Assembly (NCBI GenBank): GCA_049177215.1
Contig: CP185379.1
Span: 744,001 to 808,000, forward strand
Direction of reading: 5' to 3'
Length of the DNA stretch: 64,000 nt
Source: Pollutiaquabacter aromativorans
Lineage (GTDB): Bacteria > Bacteroidota > Bacteroidia > AKYH767-A > 2013-40CM-41-45
Position 1 is the stretch's first letter. Each line of letters opens with the position of its first letter. Made by a program: the position numbers and the translations under genes. Below are positions 36,454 through 52,072 of the stretch, one piece after another. The notes under the pieces were generated by a model that had not been told where the DNA came from, ran no database searches, and was given only the letters and a program-made list of their open reading frames with translations.

Positions 36454-36849
36454 ACGGGTGTAGCTCTCCCGATAGCTATCGGGAGGTAGAGTAGCACTGA
36501 ATGAACTGATTAAAGGAATATGGGTGTAGCTCTCCCGATAGCTATCGGGAGGTAGAGTAGCACTGAATGAACTGATTATAGGAATACGGGTGTAGCTCTC
36601 CCGATAGCTATCGGGAGGTAGAGTAGCACTGAATGAACTGATTAAAGGAATACGGGTGTAGCTCTCCCGATAGCTATCGGGAGGCAGAGTAGCACTGAAT
36701 AAAATGAGTAAAGGAATACGGGTGTAGCTCTCCCGATAGCTATCGGGAGGTAGAGTAGCACTGAATAAAATGAGTAAAGGAATACGGGTGTAGCTCTCCC
36801 GATAGCTATCGGGAGGTAGAGTAGCACTGAATAAAATGAGTAAAGGAAT
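36454..36849 (+). repeat. Six 66-bp tandem repeats made of tRNA-Trp 5' fragments with an inserted palindrome
   Basis: Units start at 36454, 36520, 36586, 36652, 36718 and 36784, exactly 66 bp apart; the intact tRNA-Trp starts at the next register, 36850. Each unit holds tRNA-Trp bases 1-13 (ACGGGTGTAGCTC; unit 2 has ATGGGTG), then TCCCGATAGCTATCGGGA in place of tRNA bases 14-17 (AATT), then GGTAGAGTAGC (bases 18-28), then a 24-bp AT-rich spacer. With flanking bases the insert is the perfect 20-bp palindrome CTCCCGATAGCTATCGGGAG. Units 1-3 have a GAATGAACTGATTA-type spacer, units 4-6 GAATAAAATGAGTA. Anticodon, T-arm and 3' acceptor strand are absent from all six. Confidence 0.95.
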
Positions 36850-36922
36850 ACGGGTGTAGCTCAATTGGTAGAGTAGCGGTCTCCAAAACCGTTGGTTGGG
36901 AGTTCGAGTCTCTCCACCCGTG
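36850..36922 (+). tRNA. tRNA-Trp (CCA)
   Basis: A complete 73-base cloverleaf: acceptor ACGGGTG/CACCCGT, discriminator G, D-arm GCTC-AATTGGTA-GAGT, anticodon stem GCGGT/ACCGT with loop CTCCAAA (anticodon CCA), T-arm GGGAG-TTCGAGT-CTCTC. CCA is not encoded. It is the intact last member of the upstream 66-bp array. A tRNA-Trp between tuf and secE is common in bacteria. Confidence 0.95.
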
Positions 36923-36973
36923 CAACTACATCCACCACCACGAAAGGGTTCATCCCATTATAGTACCTGAAGC

Positions 36974-37168
36974 ATGAGTAAGATCACCGGTTACATCAAG
37001 GACAGCTACCGCGAACTCGTAGAGAAAGTCAGTTGGCCTACCTGGGAAGAACTCCAGAGCAGCGTCATCGTGGTGATGGTCGCAACAGCCATTATCGGCC
37101 TGGTCATCTTCCTGATGGACCTTGGCTTCGCAGGGATCATGAACCTGTTCTATAAGATCACCGGATAA
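36974..37168 (+). CDS. secE: Preprotein translocase subunit SecE
   Basis: A 64-residue inner-membrane subunit of the SecYEG channel, of the short single-helix form. The amphipathic part GYIKDSYRELVEKVSWPTWEEL precedes (YRELVEKVSWPTWEEL being the conserved core), and one helix spans IVVMVATAIIGLVIFLMDL. It lies 51 bp after tRNA-Trp and 14 bp before nusG, the standard order. Confidence 0.95.
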   Translation: MSKITGYIKDSYRELVEKVSWPTWEELQSSVIVVMVATAIIGLVIFLMDLGFAGIMNLFYKITG

Positions 37169-37182
37169 TTCAGCAAAGTGCC

Positions 37183-37767
37183 ATGACCGAGACCAAGCAA
37201 AAAGCCGCGGACAACGCAGCCGGCAAGGAGATCGCCCGGAAGTGGTACGTCGTCCGTGCCATCAGCGGCAAGGAGAAGAAGGTGAAACAGTATATCGAGT
37301 CGGAAGTCTCCCGTTTGAAACTGGGTGACTATGTCGCTCAGGTACTGATTCCGACCGAGAAGTTTTACCAGATCAAGAATGGTAAGAAGGTCAGCAAGGA
37401 ACGGAACATCCTTCCGGGATATGTATTGCTCGAAGCCGCACTGGTGGGGGAGATTCCACACATCATTGAGAATATCAACGGTGTGATCTCTTTCCTGGGT
37501 CCCAAAGGCGAAGCCCCGGTTCCGCTGCGTCAGTCGGAAGTGAACCGGATCCTGGGAAAAATGGACGAGATGTCCGATTCCGAAGCGGTGATCACCGTAC
37601 CGTTCGTGGTTGGCGAGAGTGTGAAAGTCATCGATGGTCCGTTCAACAGTTTCAGCGGCATCATCGAAGAGATCAATGAAGAAAAGAAGAAACTCAAAGT
37701 GATGGTCAAGATCTTCGGACGTAAGACCCCGCTTGAGTTGAATTATATGCAAGTAGAGAAAGAGTAA
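37183..37767 (+). CDS. nusG: Transcription termination/antitermination factor NusG
   Basis: A 194-residue factor binding RNA polymerase and linking it to Rho or the ribosome. The NGN domain starts WYVVRAISGKEKKVKQYI, with NILPGYVLLEA in the middle; the C-terminal KOW domain is VGESVKVIDGPFNSFSG to KVMVKIFGRKTPLEL. A 76-bp gap separates it from rplK. Confidence 0.97.
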   Translation: MTETKQKAADNAAGKEIARKWYVVRAISGKEKKVKQYIESEVSRLKLGDYVAQVLIPTEKFYQIKNGKKVSKERNILPGYVLLEAALVGEIPHIIENINGVISFLGPKGEAPVPLRQSEVNRILGKMDEMSDSEAVITVPFVVGESVKVIDGPFNSFSGIIEEINEEKKKLKVMVKIFGRKTPLELNYMQVEKE

Positions 37768-37813
37768 ACCGCAGGTGAGCCGATACCGTTCCCCGCTTCC
37801 AGGATAACGGTGT

Positions 37814-37827
37814 CAGGAGTGCTCCTG
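37814..37827. promoter_or_regulatory. Short palindrome in the rplK leader
   Basis: CAGGAG-TG-CTCCTG lies 16 bp before the rplK ATG; ACCGTT...AACGGT flank just upstream (about 37786-37810). The rplKA leader is where L1 binds its mRNA in E. coli, so a regulatory hairpin is possible, but no L1-site consensus was verified. Confidence 0.3.
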
Positions 37828-37843
37828 CACAATGCATACAACG

Positions 37844-38281
37844 ATGGCAAAAGAAATCGCAACATATATCAAGCTCCAGGTGAAAGGCGGAGCCGCTAAC
37901 CCGGCACCTCCGATCGGTCCCGCACTCGGTGCGAAGGGCGTCAACATCATGGAGTTCTGCAAGCAGTTCAACGCGCGCACGCAGGACCAGCCGGGTAAGG
38001 TGCTCCCCGTGATCATCACGGTGTATACCGACAAGTCGTTCGACTTCGTCATCAAGACTCCTCCCGCGGCCGTTCAGATCATGGAAGCAGCCAAGATCAA
38101 AGGCGGTTCCAAAGAACCGAACCGGTCCAAAGTCGGCACCATCAACTGGGAACAGGTCCGCAAGATCGCCGAGATCAAGATGCCCGACCTGAACTGCTTC
38201 ACCATTGAATCTGCCATGAGCATGGTGGCCGGCACGGCCCGCTCCATGGGGGTCACGGTAGAAGGGGATCGCCCGTTCTGA
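37844..38281 (+). CDS. rplK: Ribosomal protein L11
   Basis: A 145-residue large-subunit protein of the GTPase-associated centre. The start at 37844 (MAKEIATYIKLQVKGGAANP) is chosen over an ATG four codons upstream by family length. GPALGAKGVNIMEFCKQFN and the RNA-binding C-terminus with MSMVAGTARSMGVTV are present. It is followed by rplA after 107 bp. Confidence 0.97.
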   Translation: MAKEIATYIKLQVKGGAANPAPPIGPALGAKGVNIMEFCKQFNARTQDQPGKVLPVIITVYTDKSFDFVIKTPPAAVQIMEAAKIKGGSKEPNRSKVGTINWEQVRKIAEIKMPDLNCFTIESAMSMVAGTARSMGVTVEGDRPF

Positions 38282-38388
38282 TTCCTGCAGACAAGGAGTT
38301 TACCCGGATCTGATCCGGTCAATTTATTCAATAACCGAAGGAGGGTGCGATCATCTCAACCCCGCTTGTACTTCAAAAACGTTCATTC

Positions 38389-39081
38389 ATGGCTCGTCTC
38401 AGCAAAAAGAGAAAACTTGCTATGTCCAAAGTGGACCAGAGCAAGTCGTACACCCTGGCCGAAGCATCCAAGCTGGTCAAGGAAGTTACTACCACCAAAT
38501 TCGACGCATCCGTCGACCTGAGCATCCGCCTCGGGGTCGATCCCCGCAAAGCCAACCAGATGGTGCGGGGCGTCGTGACCCTTCCGCATGGAACCGGTAA
38601 GACCAAGCGCGTACTCGTGCTCTGCACTCCCGACAAGGAGGCAGAAGCGAAAGAGGCGGGCGCAGACTTCGTAGGACTGGATGAATACATCCAGAAGATC
38701 GAGCAGGGCTGGACCGACATCGACGTGGTCATCACCATGCCGAGCGCGATGGGTAAAGTCGGTAAACTCGGTAAGGTGCTGGGTCCGCGTAACCTCATGC
38801 CGAACCCGAAGACCGGTACCGTTACCAACGATATCGGCAAGGCCGTGAAAGAAGTAAAAGCCGGTAAGATCGACTTCAAAGTCGACAAGCAGGGCATCAT
38901 CCATACCTCCGTTGGCAAGGCTTCGTTCGACGCTAAGAAGATCGAAGAGAACGCAAACGAGATCCTTCAGACGATCATCAAGCTGAAGCCGTCCGCGGCC
39001 AAAGGCACCTACATGAAGTCGGTGTACATCTCCAGCACGATGAGTCCTTCCGTTCAGATCGATACGAAGACCCTCGCCTGA
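38389..39081 (+). CDS. rplA: Ribosomal protein L1
   Basis: A 230-residue protein of the L1 stalk and, in other bacteria, translational repressor of rplKA. Typical blocks are DLSIRLGVDPRKANQMVRG, MGKVGKLGKVLGPRNLMPN and GTVTNDIGKAVKEVKAGK. Second gene of the L11 unit. Confidence 0.97.
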   Translation: MARLSKKRKLAMSKVDQSKSYTLAEASKLVKEVTTTKFDASVDLSIRLGVDPRKANQMVRGVVTLPHGTGKTKRVLVLCTPDKEAEAKEAGADFVGLDEYIQKIEQGWTDIDVVITMPSAMGKVGKLGKVLGPRNLMPNPKTGTVTNDIGKAVKEVKAGKIDFKVDKQGIIHTSVGKASFDAKKIEENANEILQTIIKLKPSAAKGTYMKSVYISSTMSPSVQIDTKTLA

Positions 39082-39117
39082 TCCATTCATTAACCGGTTT
39101 CAAAAACGAACAATCCA

Positions 39118-39642
39118 ATGAAACGCGAAGAAAAAGACGTGATCATCTCCGAGATCACGGAACTGCTCGATAAATACCCGAACGTTTACGTGGCCGATAC
39201 GTCCACGCTGACCGTCGACAAGACCAACCAACTGCGCCGTATTTGTTTCAACAAAGGCGTCAAGATGCTGGTGGCGAAGAATACCCTGATCCGCAAGGCC
39301 ATGGAGAAAAAGAACCAGGAGGCCTATCAGGAGTTGTTCGCTGCTTTAAAAGGCACCAGCGCCCTGATGTTCTGTGAGACGGGCAATGTTCCGGCAAAGG
39401 TCATCAAGGAATTCCGTAAAGCGGCCGACCGTCCTGCACTCAAAGGTGCCTGGATCGATACCGCCGTTTTCCTTGGCGATAACCAACTCGATACGCTCGC
39501 AGCTATCAAGTCGAAGAACGAACTCATCGGCGAGATCATCGGCCTCCTCCAGTCTCCGGCAAGCAACGTGGTGTCCGCGCTGCAAAGCTCCGGCGGCAAA
39601 CTGGCCGGTATCGTCAAGACGCTCTCCGAGCGCGCCGCTTAA
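39118..39642 (+). CDS. rplJ: Ribosomal protein L10
   Basis: A 174-residue stalk base protein that carries L7/L12 dimers on its C-terminal helix. YVADTSTLTVDKTNQLRR and KGVKMLVAKNTLIRKAM match the family. Only 36 bp separate it from rplA, so the long L10 leader that binds L10 in E. coli is absent. Confidence 0.96.
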   Translation: MKREEKDVIISEITELLDKYPNVYVADTSTLTVDKTNQLRRICFNKGVKMLVAKNTLIRKAMEKKNQEAYQELFAALKGTSALMFCETGNVPAKVIKEFRKAADRPALKGAWIDTAVFLGDNQLDTLAAIKSKNELIGEIIGLLQSPASNVVSALQSSGGKLAGIVKTLSERAA

Positions 39643-39713
39643 TCCGAATGCTTCCAATCCAAATATCCCATTACCTAACTAACGAAATCTAAAACAATCA
39701 AAACCTAATAGTC

Positions 39714-40094
39714 ATGGCAGACCTGAAAGCATTTGCCGAACAGCTCGTAAACCTGTCGGTAAAAGAAGTTAACGAACTCGCAAAGATCCTGAAGGATGAG
39801 TACGGTATTGAACCGGCCGCTGCAGCAGTAGCTATTGCCGCTCCCGGAGCCGGTGGTGGTGATGCAGGCGGTGCCGCTGAGAAGACCTCCTTCGATGTGA
39901 TCCTGAAGAGCCCGGGCGGCGCTAAGCTGAACGTGGTGAAACTCGTAAAAGAGATCACCGGCCTCGGCCTGAAAGAAGCGAAGGACCTCGTTGATGGCGC
40001 CCCGAAGCCCCTCAAAGAAGGCGTTTCGAAAGAAGAAGCCAACCAGATCAAGGCACAATTGGAAGAGGCAGGAGCAGAGATTGAGATCAAGTAA
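39714..40094 (+). CDS. rplL: Ribosomal protein L7/L12
   Basis: A 126-residue acidic stalk protein: N-terminal dimer domain, Ala/Gly-rich hinge (AAAAVAIAAPGAGGGDAGG) and the C-terminal factor-binding domain KLNVVKLVKEITGLGLKEAK. It recruits translational GTPases. A strong hairpin follows before rpoB. Confidence 0.97.
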   Translation: MADLKAFAEQLVNLSVKEVNELAKILKDEYGIEPAAAAVAIAAPGAGGGDAGGAAEKTSFDVILKSPGGAKLNVVKLVKEITGLGLKEAKDLVDGAPKPLKEGVSKEEANQIKAQLEEAGAEIEIK

Positions 40095-40119
40095 GGACTC
40101 GGCCTGCCCGCGCCTCTGG

Positions 40120-40156
40120 ATAGACCTCTCCCCGGCATTTCCGGGGAGAGGTCTAT
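40120..40156 (+). promoter_or_regulatory. 16-bp perfect hairpin between rplL and rpoB (attenuator or processing site)
   Basis: Arms 40120-40135 and 40141-40156 are perfectly complementary around loop CATTT. The downstream bases (AACCATTTTTA) give only a weak T tract. In E. coli the same gap holds an attenuator and an RNase III site that reduce rpoBC relative to rplJL; the same role is inferred here. Confidence 0.65.
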
Positions 40157-40194
40157 AACCATTTTTAGCCGGTGAGCTCCAGACACCGGTTGAA

Positions 40195-44049
<3,855 letters not shown>

Positions 44050-44081
44050 TCAGGCCGTCATTAACCTCTCAAGAAACGAAC

Positions 44082-48377
<4,296 letters not shown>

Positions 48378-48399
48378 TTCCTGACGAATAATTGAACGA

Positions 48400-48430
48400 A
48401 ACGCCCCGGAAGACCCGGGGCGTTTTTTTT
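48400..48430 (+). terminator. Terminator after rpoC
   Basis: AACGCCCCGG/CCGGGGCGTT perfect 10-bp stem, loop AAGAC, followed by eight T. Confidence 0.95.
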
Positions 48431-48485
48431 GAAGGGGAACGACGGTTTTTTAGGATATTTGTATCATACGTACAAGCGCCATACA

Positions 48486-48791
48486 ATGGAAGACCAGCAA
48501 AACCAACTCAACATCGAGTTATCGGAAGAGATCGCAGAAGGCATATATTCCAATCTCGCGATCATTACGCACAGCAATTCAGAATTCGTTCTGGATTTTG
48601 TAAAAGTGATGCCGGGCGTTCCTAAGGCAAAGGTGAAATCGCGTATTCTGCTGACTCCGCAGCATGCCAAGCGACTCCTGGCAGCCATGCAGGATAATAT
48701 CGCCAAGTATGAAGCTGTTCACGGCCCGATCAAACAAACGGAAGGCTTCGGGATGCCGATGAATTTCGGTGGGCCGGCCGCGCAAGCTTAA
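48486..48791 (+). CDS. DUF3467 protein
   Basis: A 101-residue soluble protein starting MEDQQNQLNIELSEEIAEG. ATG 48486 is chosen because an in-frame ATG 57 bp upstream lies in the T-rich terminator tail. YSNLAIITHSNSEFVLDF, VKSRILLTPQHAKRLLAAM and YEAVHGPI mark DUF3467, a family often found near rpoC in Bacteroidota (from memory). Function unknown. It sits past the rpoC terminator, so it probably has its own promoter. Confidence 0.85.
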   Translation: MEDQQNQLNIELSEEIAEGIYSNLAIITHSNSEFVLDFVKVMPGVPKAKVKSRILLTPQHAKRLLAAMQDNIAKYEAVHGPIKQTEGFGMPMNFGGPAAQA

Positions 48792-48796
48792 GTGCT

Positions 48797-49156
48797 TTAC
48801 TCTTTCCGGACTTTGCTACGTGAAGTCCCCAGTATCTCGATCAGGTAATAATAGCCCATCGACAGCAATCCGGCGACGAAGAAAATAACCGCCGGATGTC
48901 GGGTTGTGTCATCCAGGTAAAACTCGCCATACATCCAGATGGAATTGGCGGATATCCAAAAGCAAACCGCCAGGTTGTGGAATAGCTCCGCTCTTTCCGC
49001 GCGATTTTTCCAGGTAATATAGATCGCCAGACTCAGGGTCGGCAGGATCATGAACATGCCCGCAAGTCGGGAAACGGTAACCCAACACAGGTCTTTGATC
49101 AGCCAGAGGAAGATGTGGAAATTCTCGTACTTACGAATTTGGGCGTTGGAGTGCAT
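48797..49156 (-). CDS. Small membrane protein of unknown function
   Basis: A 119-residue protein with three or four hydrophobic segments (WVTVSRLAGMFMILPTLSLAIYI, core LAGMFMILPTLSLAIY; FHNLAVCFWISANSIWMYG; AVIFFVAGLLSMGYYYLI) and a basic C-terminus. No family recognised. A perfect 14-bp inverted repeat ends 3 bp before its start codon. Confidence 0.65.
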   Translation of the reverse strand: MHSNAQIRKYENFHIFLWLIKDLCWVTVSRLAGMFMILPTLSLAIYITWKNRAERAELFHNLAVCFWISANSIWMYGEFYLDDTTRHPAVIFFVAGLLSMGYYYLIEILGTSRSKVRKE

Positions 49157-49159
49157 GTC

Positions 49160-49191
49160 CGAAAGTTAATCGATTGTTCGATTAACTTTCG
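49160..49191. promoter_or_regulatory. 14-bp perfect inverted repeat before the small membrane protein
   Basis: CGAAAGTTAATCGA (49160-49173) and TCGATTAACTTTCG (49178-49191) around TTGT. There is no T run on either side, so it is not a typical terminator for the glutathione peroxidase gene ending at 49213. It could be an operator or an mRNA hairpin next to the start codon. Confidence 0.6.
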
Positions 49192-49212
49192 AGGATGATC
49201 GGACTATTCGCT

Positions 49213-49731
49213 TTATTGTCCTAATGCAGCACGTATTTCATCACCCATCGGGTTGACCTTGCTGCGGTACCGGTGAATCAATTTGCCCTGTTCATCCAAG
49301 AGGAACTTTTCGAAATTCCAGTTGATATCACCCGTAAAATCCGGATTTGCCTCTGTGGTAAGCCATTGAAACAAGGGATGAATGGATTCGCCTTTCACCA
49401 CTACCTTTTCCATCATTTGAAAAGTGACCCCATAGTTTTTACTGCAGAAATCCCGGATCTCCGTATTGCTGCCGGGCTCCTGACCGCCGAACTCGTTGGC
49501 CGGAAAGCCGATCACGACCAGTTTACCCTTGTTGGCCTTCGCTAATTCTTCCAGTTGAGCGTATTGAGGTGTGTAACCGCATTGGGAAGCGGTGTTCACG
49601 ATCAGTACTTTCTTGCCTTTGAATGCGGAAAAATCGACCGACTTACCATCGATGCCGTTTGCTGTAAAGTCATAGAGGGAGCCGGGTGCAGACGGTAGCA
49701 TCATAGTGAGGATAAGGAGGAGTGTTTTCAT
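49213..49731 (-). CDS. Glutathione-peroxidase-family peroxidase (cysteine type)
   Basis: A 172-residue thiol peroxidase with an N-terminal export signal (LLLILTMMLPSAPG), so probably periplasmic. The catalytic site is NTASQCGYTPQY with C51 rather than selenocysteine. The tetrad partners Q84 (FPANEFGGQEPG), W138 and N139 (NWNFEKFL) are present. C96 (RDFCSKNYG) sits where the resolving cysteine of thioredoxin-dependent members lies, so thioredoxin is the likelier reductant. It is 39 bp downstream of the patatin gene. Confidence 0.92.
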   Translation of the reverse strand: MKTLLLILTMMLPSAPGSLYDFTANGIDGKSVDFSAFKGKKVLIVNTASQCGYTPQYAQLEELAKANKGKLVVIGFPANEFGGQEPGSNTEIRDFCSKNYGVTFQMMEKVVVKGESIHPLFQWLTTEANPDFTGDINWNFEKFLLDEQGKLIHRYRSKVNPMGDEIRAALGQ

Positions 49732-49770
49732 AGTTGTATATCTGCAGTAACAATGGATTCGGCGAAAGGT

Positions 49771-52050
49771 TCAGTCAAGGGCGGAAGCATGAAAGAGCAG
49801 GAATCCGACATGAAACAAGAGTGACAGATTCTCTTCCCGTTGATCATAGTAATTCACTGCCAGACTGATCGGGCCGATCGGTGAATGTAAAACCAGGCCA
49901 CCGGATCCCAGGAAATAACGTTTGGCCAGCGGTTCGCCAAAGCGGGTTTTCAGATCGTCCGTGCGGATGAGTTCCTGATAAGGTTGAAATACATAGCCGT
50001 CGATGCGCAATTCCAGGTTATTCCGGAGCATAATGACGTTTCGAAGCCCGGCTCCGCCGAAAAATTGAGCACGGTAGGCAGGTAGAAACAAGGTTTGGGT
50101 TTCCAGTACCGGCTCAAAGGAAGGCGTGTTCAGGATCGTAGCGGTGTAGTTGTTGAAAAAGGTCTGGTTGGTCGCTGCAACTTCCGAATAGAAGCCCAAA
50201 CGAAGACGTCCGCGCCGTTTATAGTAATTTTCATAGGTCAGTTTTGCCTGCAGCCATTGGTGATGATCGTGCTCGATCGTTCTCGAAGCGGAAGTGGAAC
50301 CAGGCTTTGTGTCTTCTTCCAGGTCAACACCGCGAATGCGCAACTGTAAAAATGTGCCCTGGTTGGCAAACTGTTTTCTGTTCAGGGTGCTCCGTTCAAA
50401 GGTCAACGCGCCCGTGAAGCCCTTGAGAATGGTCTTGTCAGCCGTGTCCTTCTGGAGGAAATTCTGCGTCTGATAATAATTGTCCGCGATGCGTACATAG
50501 CCGGCGCTCGCGACGATTTTACCCTTGTTTCGTGCGGGAATTCCACCGTGCAGGCCGAAAAAGTAATCAGACGCAAGGATATAGGCAGGCTTCTGGTCAC
50601 TGAAAAATGCGTTGCTGCTCCGGAAGAAATCGTACTGGTTGAGTGTCGCGTCAGCTTCCAGAAAAAACGGCTTCCGGAATGGGGCATCCATCCTGATCCT
50701 TGCCTGGCCGGAGGTGTATAGTTTGCCGAAATAAAAGTTGGTGTTGAAACTCCAGGCTCTTCGGCTCCAGATGTTGTAGGTCAATCCCGCGAATACTTCG
50801 GAAATCGGTCGCGATGAGAGCAGCCCGCCGAATTGCGTGATCAGATCCCGCTCCTGCTGGATCCTCACATTTAGATCGAACATCCCCGTTGACGGATCGA
50901 ACATCAGCTTGGGTTGAATAGCACGGATATTCGGGTCCGAGACCAATTGAAAATAGGATGCCTTCAGGCGGGATAATGGAATCGGCTGAGAGCCCGCCTT
51001 CAGTATCCTGTGTACGTACTCCGATTGCTTGCTGTTGACGCCATCGATGGAGACATTATTGATGACCACTTCCGGAAACCTGGAACGAAATACTTTACGC
51101 TGTCGATGGACCTGGTCCGCATTGATCCTCCGGTGTACGTTGAAACGTATCGTATCGATCTTCTCCATCGTCGCCCGGTAGCCTTCCTGGATGATACTGG
51201 GCAGATCCGAAAAATCGAATAGACCGAATTCGTCGGTTTTCGCTTCAACCAGAATGCCGTTTTCGCAGATGACGGAGAATTCTGTCGGCGTCGTCATCAT
51301 CGCCCTTATCTGGGAAATGATATTCCCTTCCGTGGTAGGCGTGATCTTTCCGGATGCATTCACCCCGATGATGATATCGGGTTGAAAATCCTCCAACATC
51401 ACATCCGCCGGGAAGTTGTTGTAGAGCCCGCCATCGTACAGGATCTTATTTTGAAAGACCATTGGGCGGAAGTAAAATGGATAGGCGGAAGATGCTCTGA
51501 CCGCCTGACCGAGGTCACCTTCACGGAAGATGATGGTTTGTTTGTTCTCGATGTCCGCTGCAACACAACGAAAGGGGACGAAGAGCGAATCGAAATCATA
51601 GCGGGTAGCCGCTGAGGCCGCCGCTGTTTGTTCCAGCAGTGCGAAATCGTATGGCACTGAACTGACCAGGTTGGTCGGGAGACTTGTTTGAAGCAGTGAG
51701 TCCAGCGAAAACTTCAGGTTGACCCAAGAGGCATTCTCCGGATTTTTCCGGTAATAGTAGAAGTAGTTCTCGTCGATGATGCCGTTCGCCCAATTGTAGA
51801 AATCATCCGTGCGAACAATGGAATCCATTTCGTGCGGCGAGTAACCGAGCGCATACATGCATCCGACAATGGCGCCTGCCGAAGTCCCCGCGATGTAGTC
51901 AATCGGAATTCCCGATTCCTCCAACGCACGAATTGCACCGATGTGTGCCATACCCCGCGCACCGCCGCCACTCAGTACAAGGCCGACTTTTTGCGCATGA
52001 AGCGAAACAGTCAAGGCCAGGTAGAAAAGGAGGATCAGCCGGAATTTCAT
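49771..52050 (-). CDS. Patatin-like phospholipase fused to an Omp85-type barrel
   Basis: The start at 52050 (MKFRLILLFYLALTVSLHAQ) gives a signal peptide. The 759-residue protein has a patatin domain at about 20-215: oxyanion loop SGGGARGMAHIG, nucleophile S57 in GTSAG, and D206 in DGGLYNNFP. A POTRA-like part (VVINNVSIDGVNSKQSEYV) and a long beta-barrel follow, ending PISLAVNYYDQREENLSLLFHVGF. This architecture is that of PlpD-type (type Vd) lipases, in which the barrel inserts in the outer membrane. The gene lies 22 bp after the metal-receptor-like gene. Confidence 0.9.
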   Translation of the reverse strand: MKFRLILLFYLALTVSLHAQKVGLVLSGGGARGMAHIGAIRALEESGIPIDYIAGTSAGAIVGCMYALGYSPHEMDSIVRTDDFYNWANGIIDENYFYYYRKNPENASWVNLKFSLDSLLQTSLPTNLVSSVPYDFALLEQTAAASAATRYDFDSLFVPFRCVAADIENKQTIIFREGDLGQAVRASSAYPFYFRPMVFQNKILYDGGLYNNFPADVMLEDFQPDIIIGVNASGKITPTTEGNIISQIRAMMTTPTEFSVICENGILVEAKTDEFGLFDFSDLPSIIQEGYRATMEKIDTIRFNVHRRINADQVHRQRKVFRSRFPEVVINNVSIDGVNSKQSEYVHRILKAGSQPIPLSRLKASYFQLVSDPNIRAIQPKLMFDPSTGMFDLNVRIQQERDLITQFGGLLSSRPISEVFAGLTYNIWSRRAWSFNTNFYFGKLYTSGQARIRMDAPFRKPFFLEADATLNQYDFFRSSNAFFSDQKPAYILASDYFFGLHGGIPARNKGKIVASAGYVRIADNYYQTQNFLQKDTADKTILKGFTGALTFERSTLNRKQFANQGTFLQLRIRGVDLEEDTKPGSTSASRTIEHDHHQWLQAKLTYENYYKRRGRLRLGFYSEVAATNQTFFNNYTATILNTPSFEPVLETQTLFLPAYRAQFFGGAGLRNVIMLRNNLELRIDGYVFQPYQELIRTDDLKTRFGEPLAKRYFLGSGGLVLHSPIGPISLAVNYYDQREENLSLLFHVGFLLFHASALD

Positions 52051-52072
52051 GTGCGGAGCGGGGAAGACAAAA

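Noticed and set aside
36454..36849. The 66-bp array as a CRISPR
   Set aside because: Spacers are nearly identical among units, the repeat holds tRNA sequence, and no cas gene is present.
36358..36864. Minus-strand open frame of 168 residues with a 22-residue repeat across the tRNA-Trp array
   Set aside because: 66 bp is a multiple of three, so any open unit stays open. The frame overlaps the end of tuf and covers tRNA pieces; it has no start context or family.
49213..49731. Selenocysteine glutathione peroxidase
   Set aside because: The catalytic codon encodes cysteine (C51); no in-frame TGA or SECIS-like element is needed.
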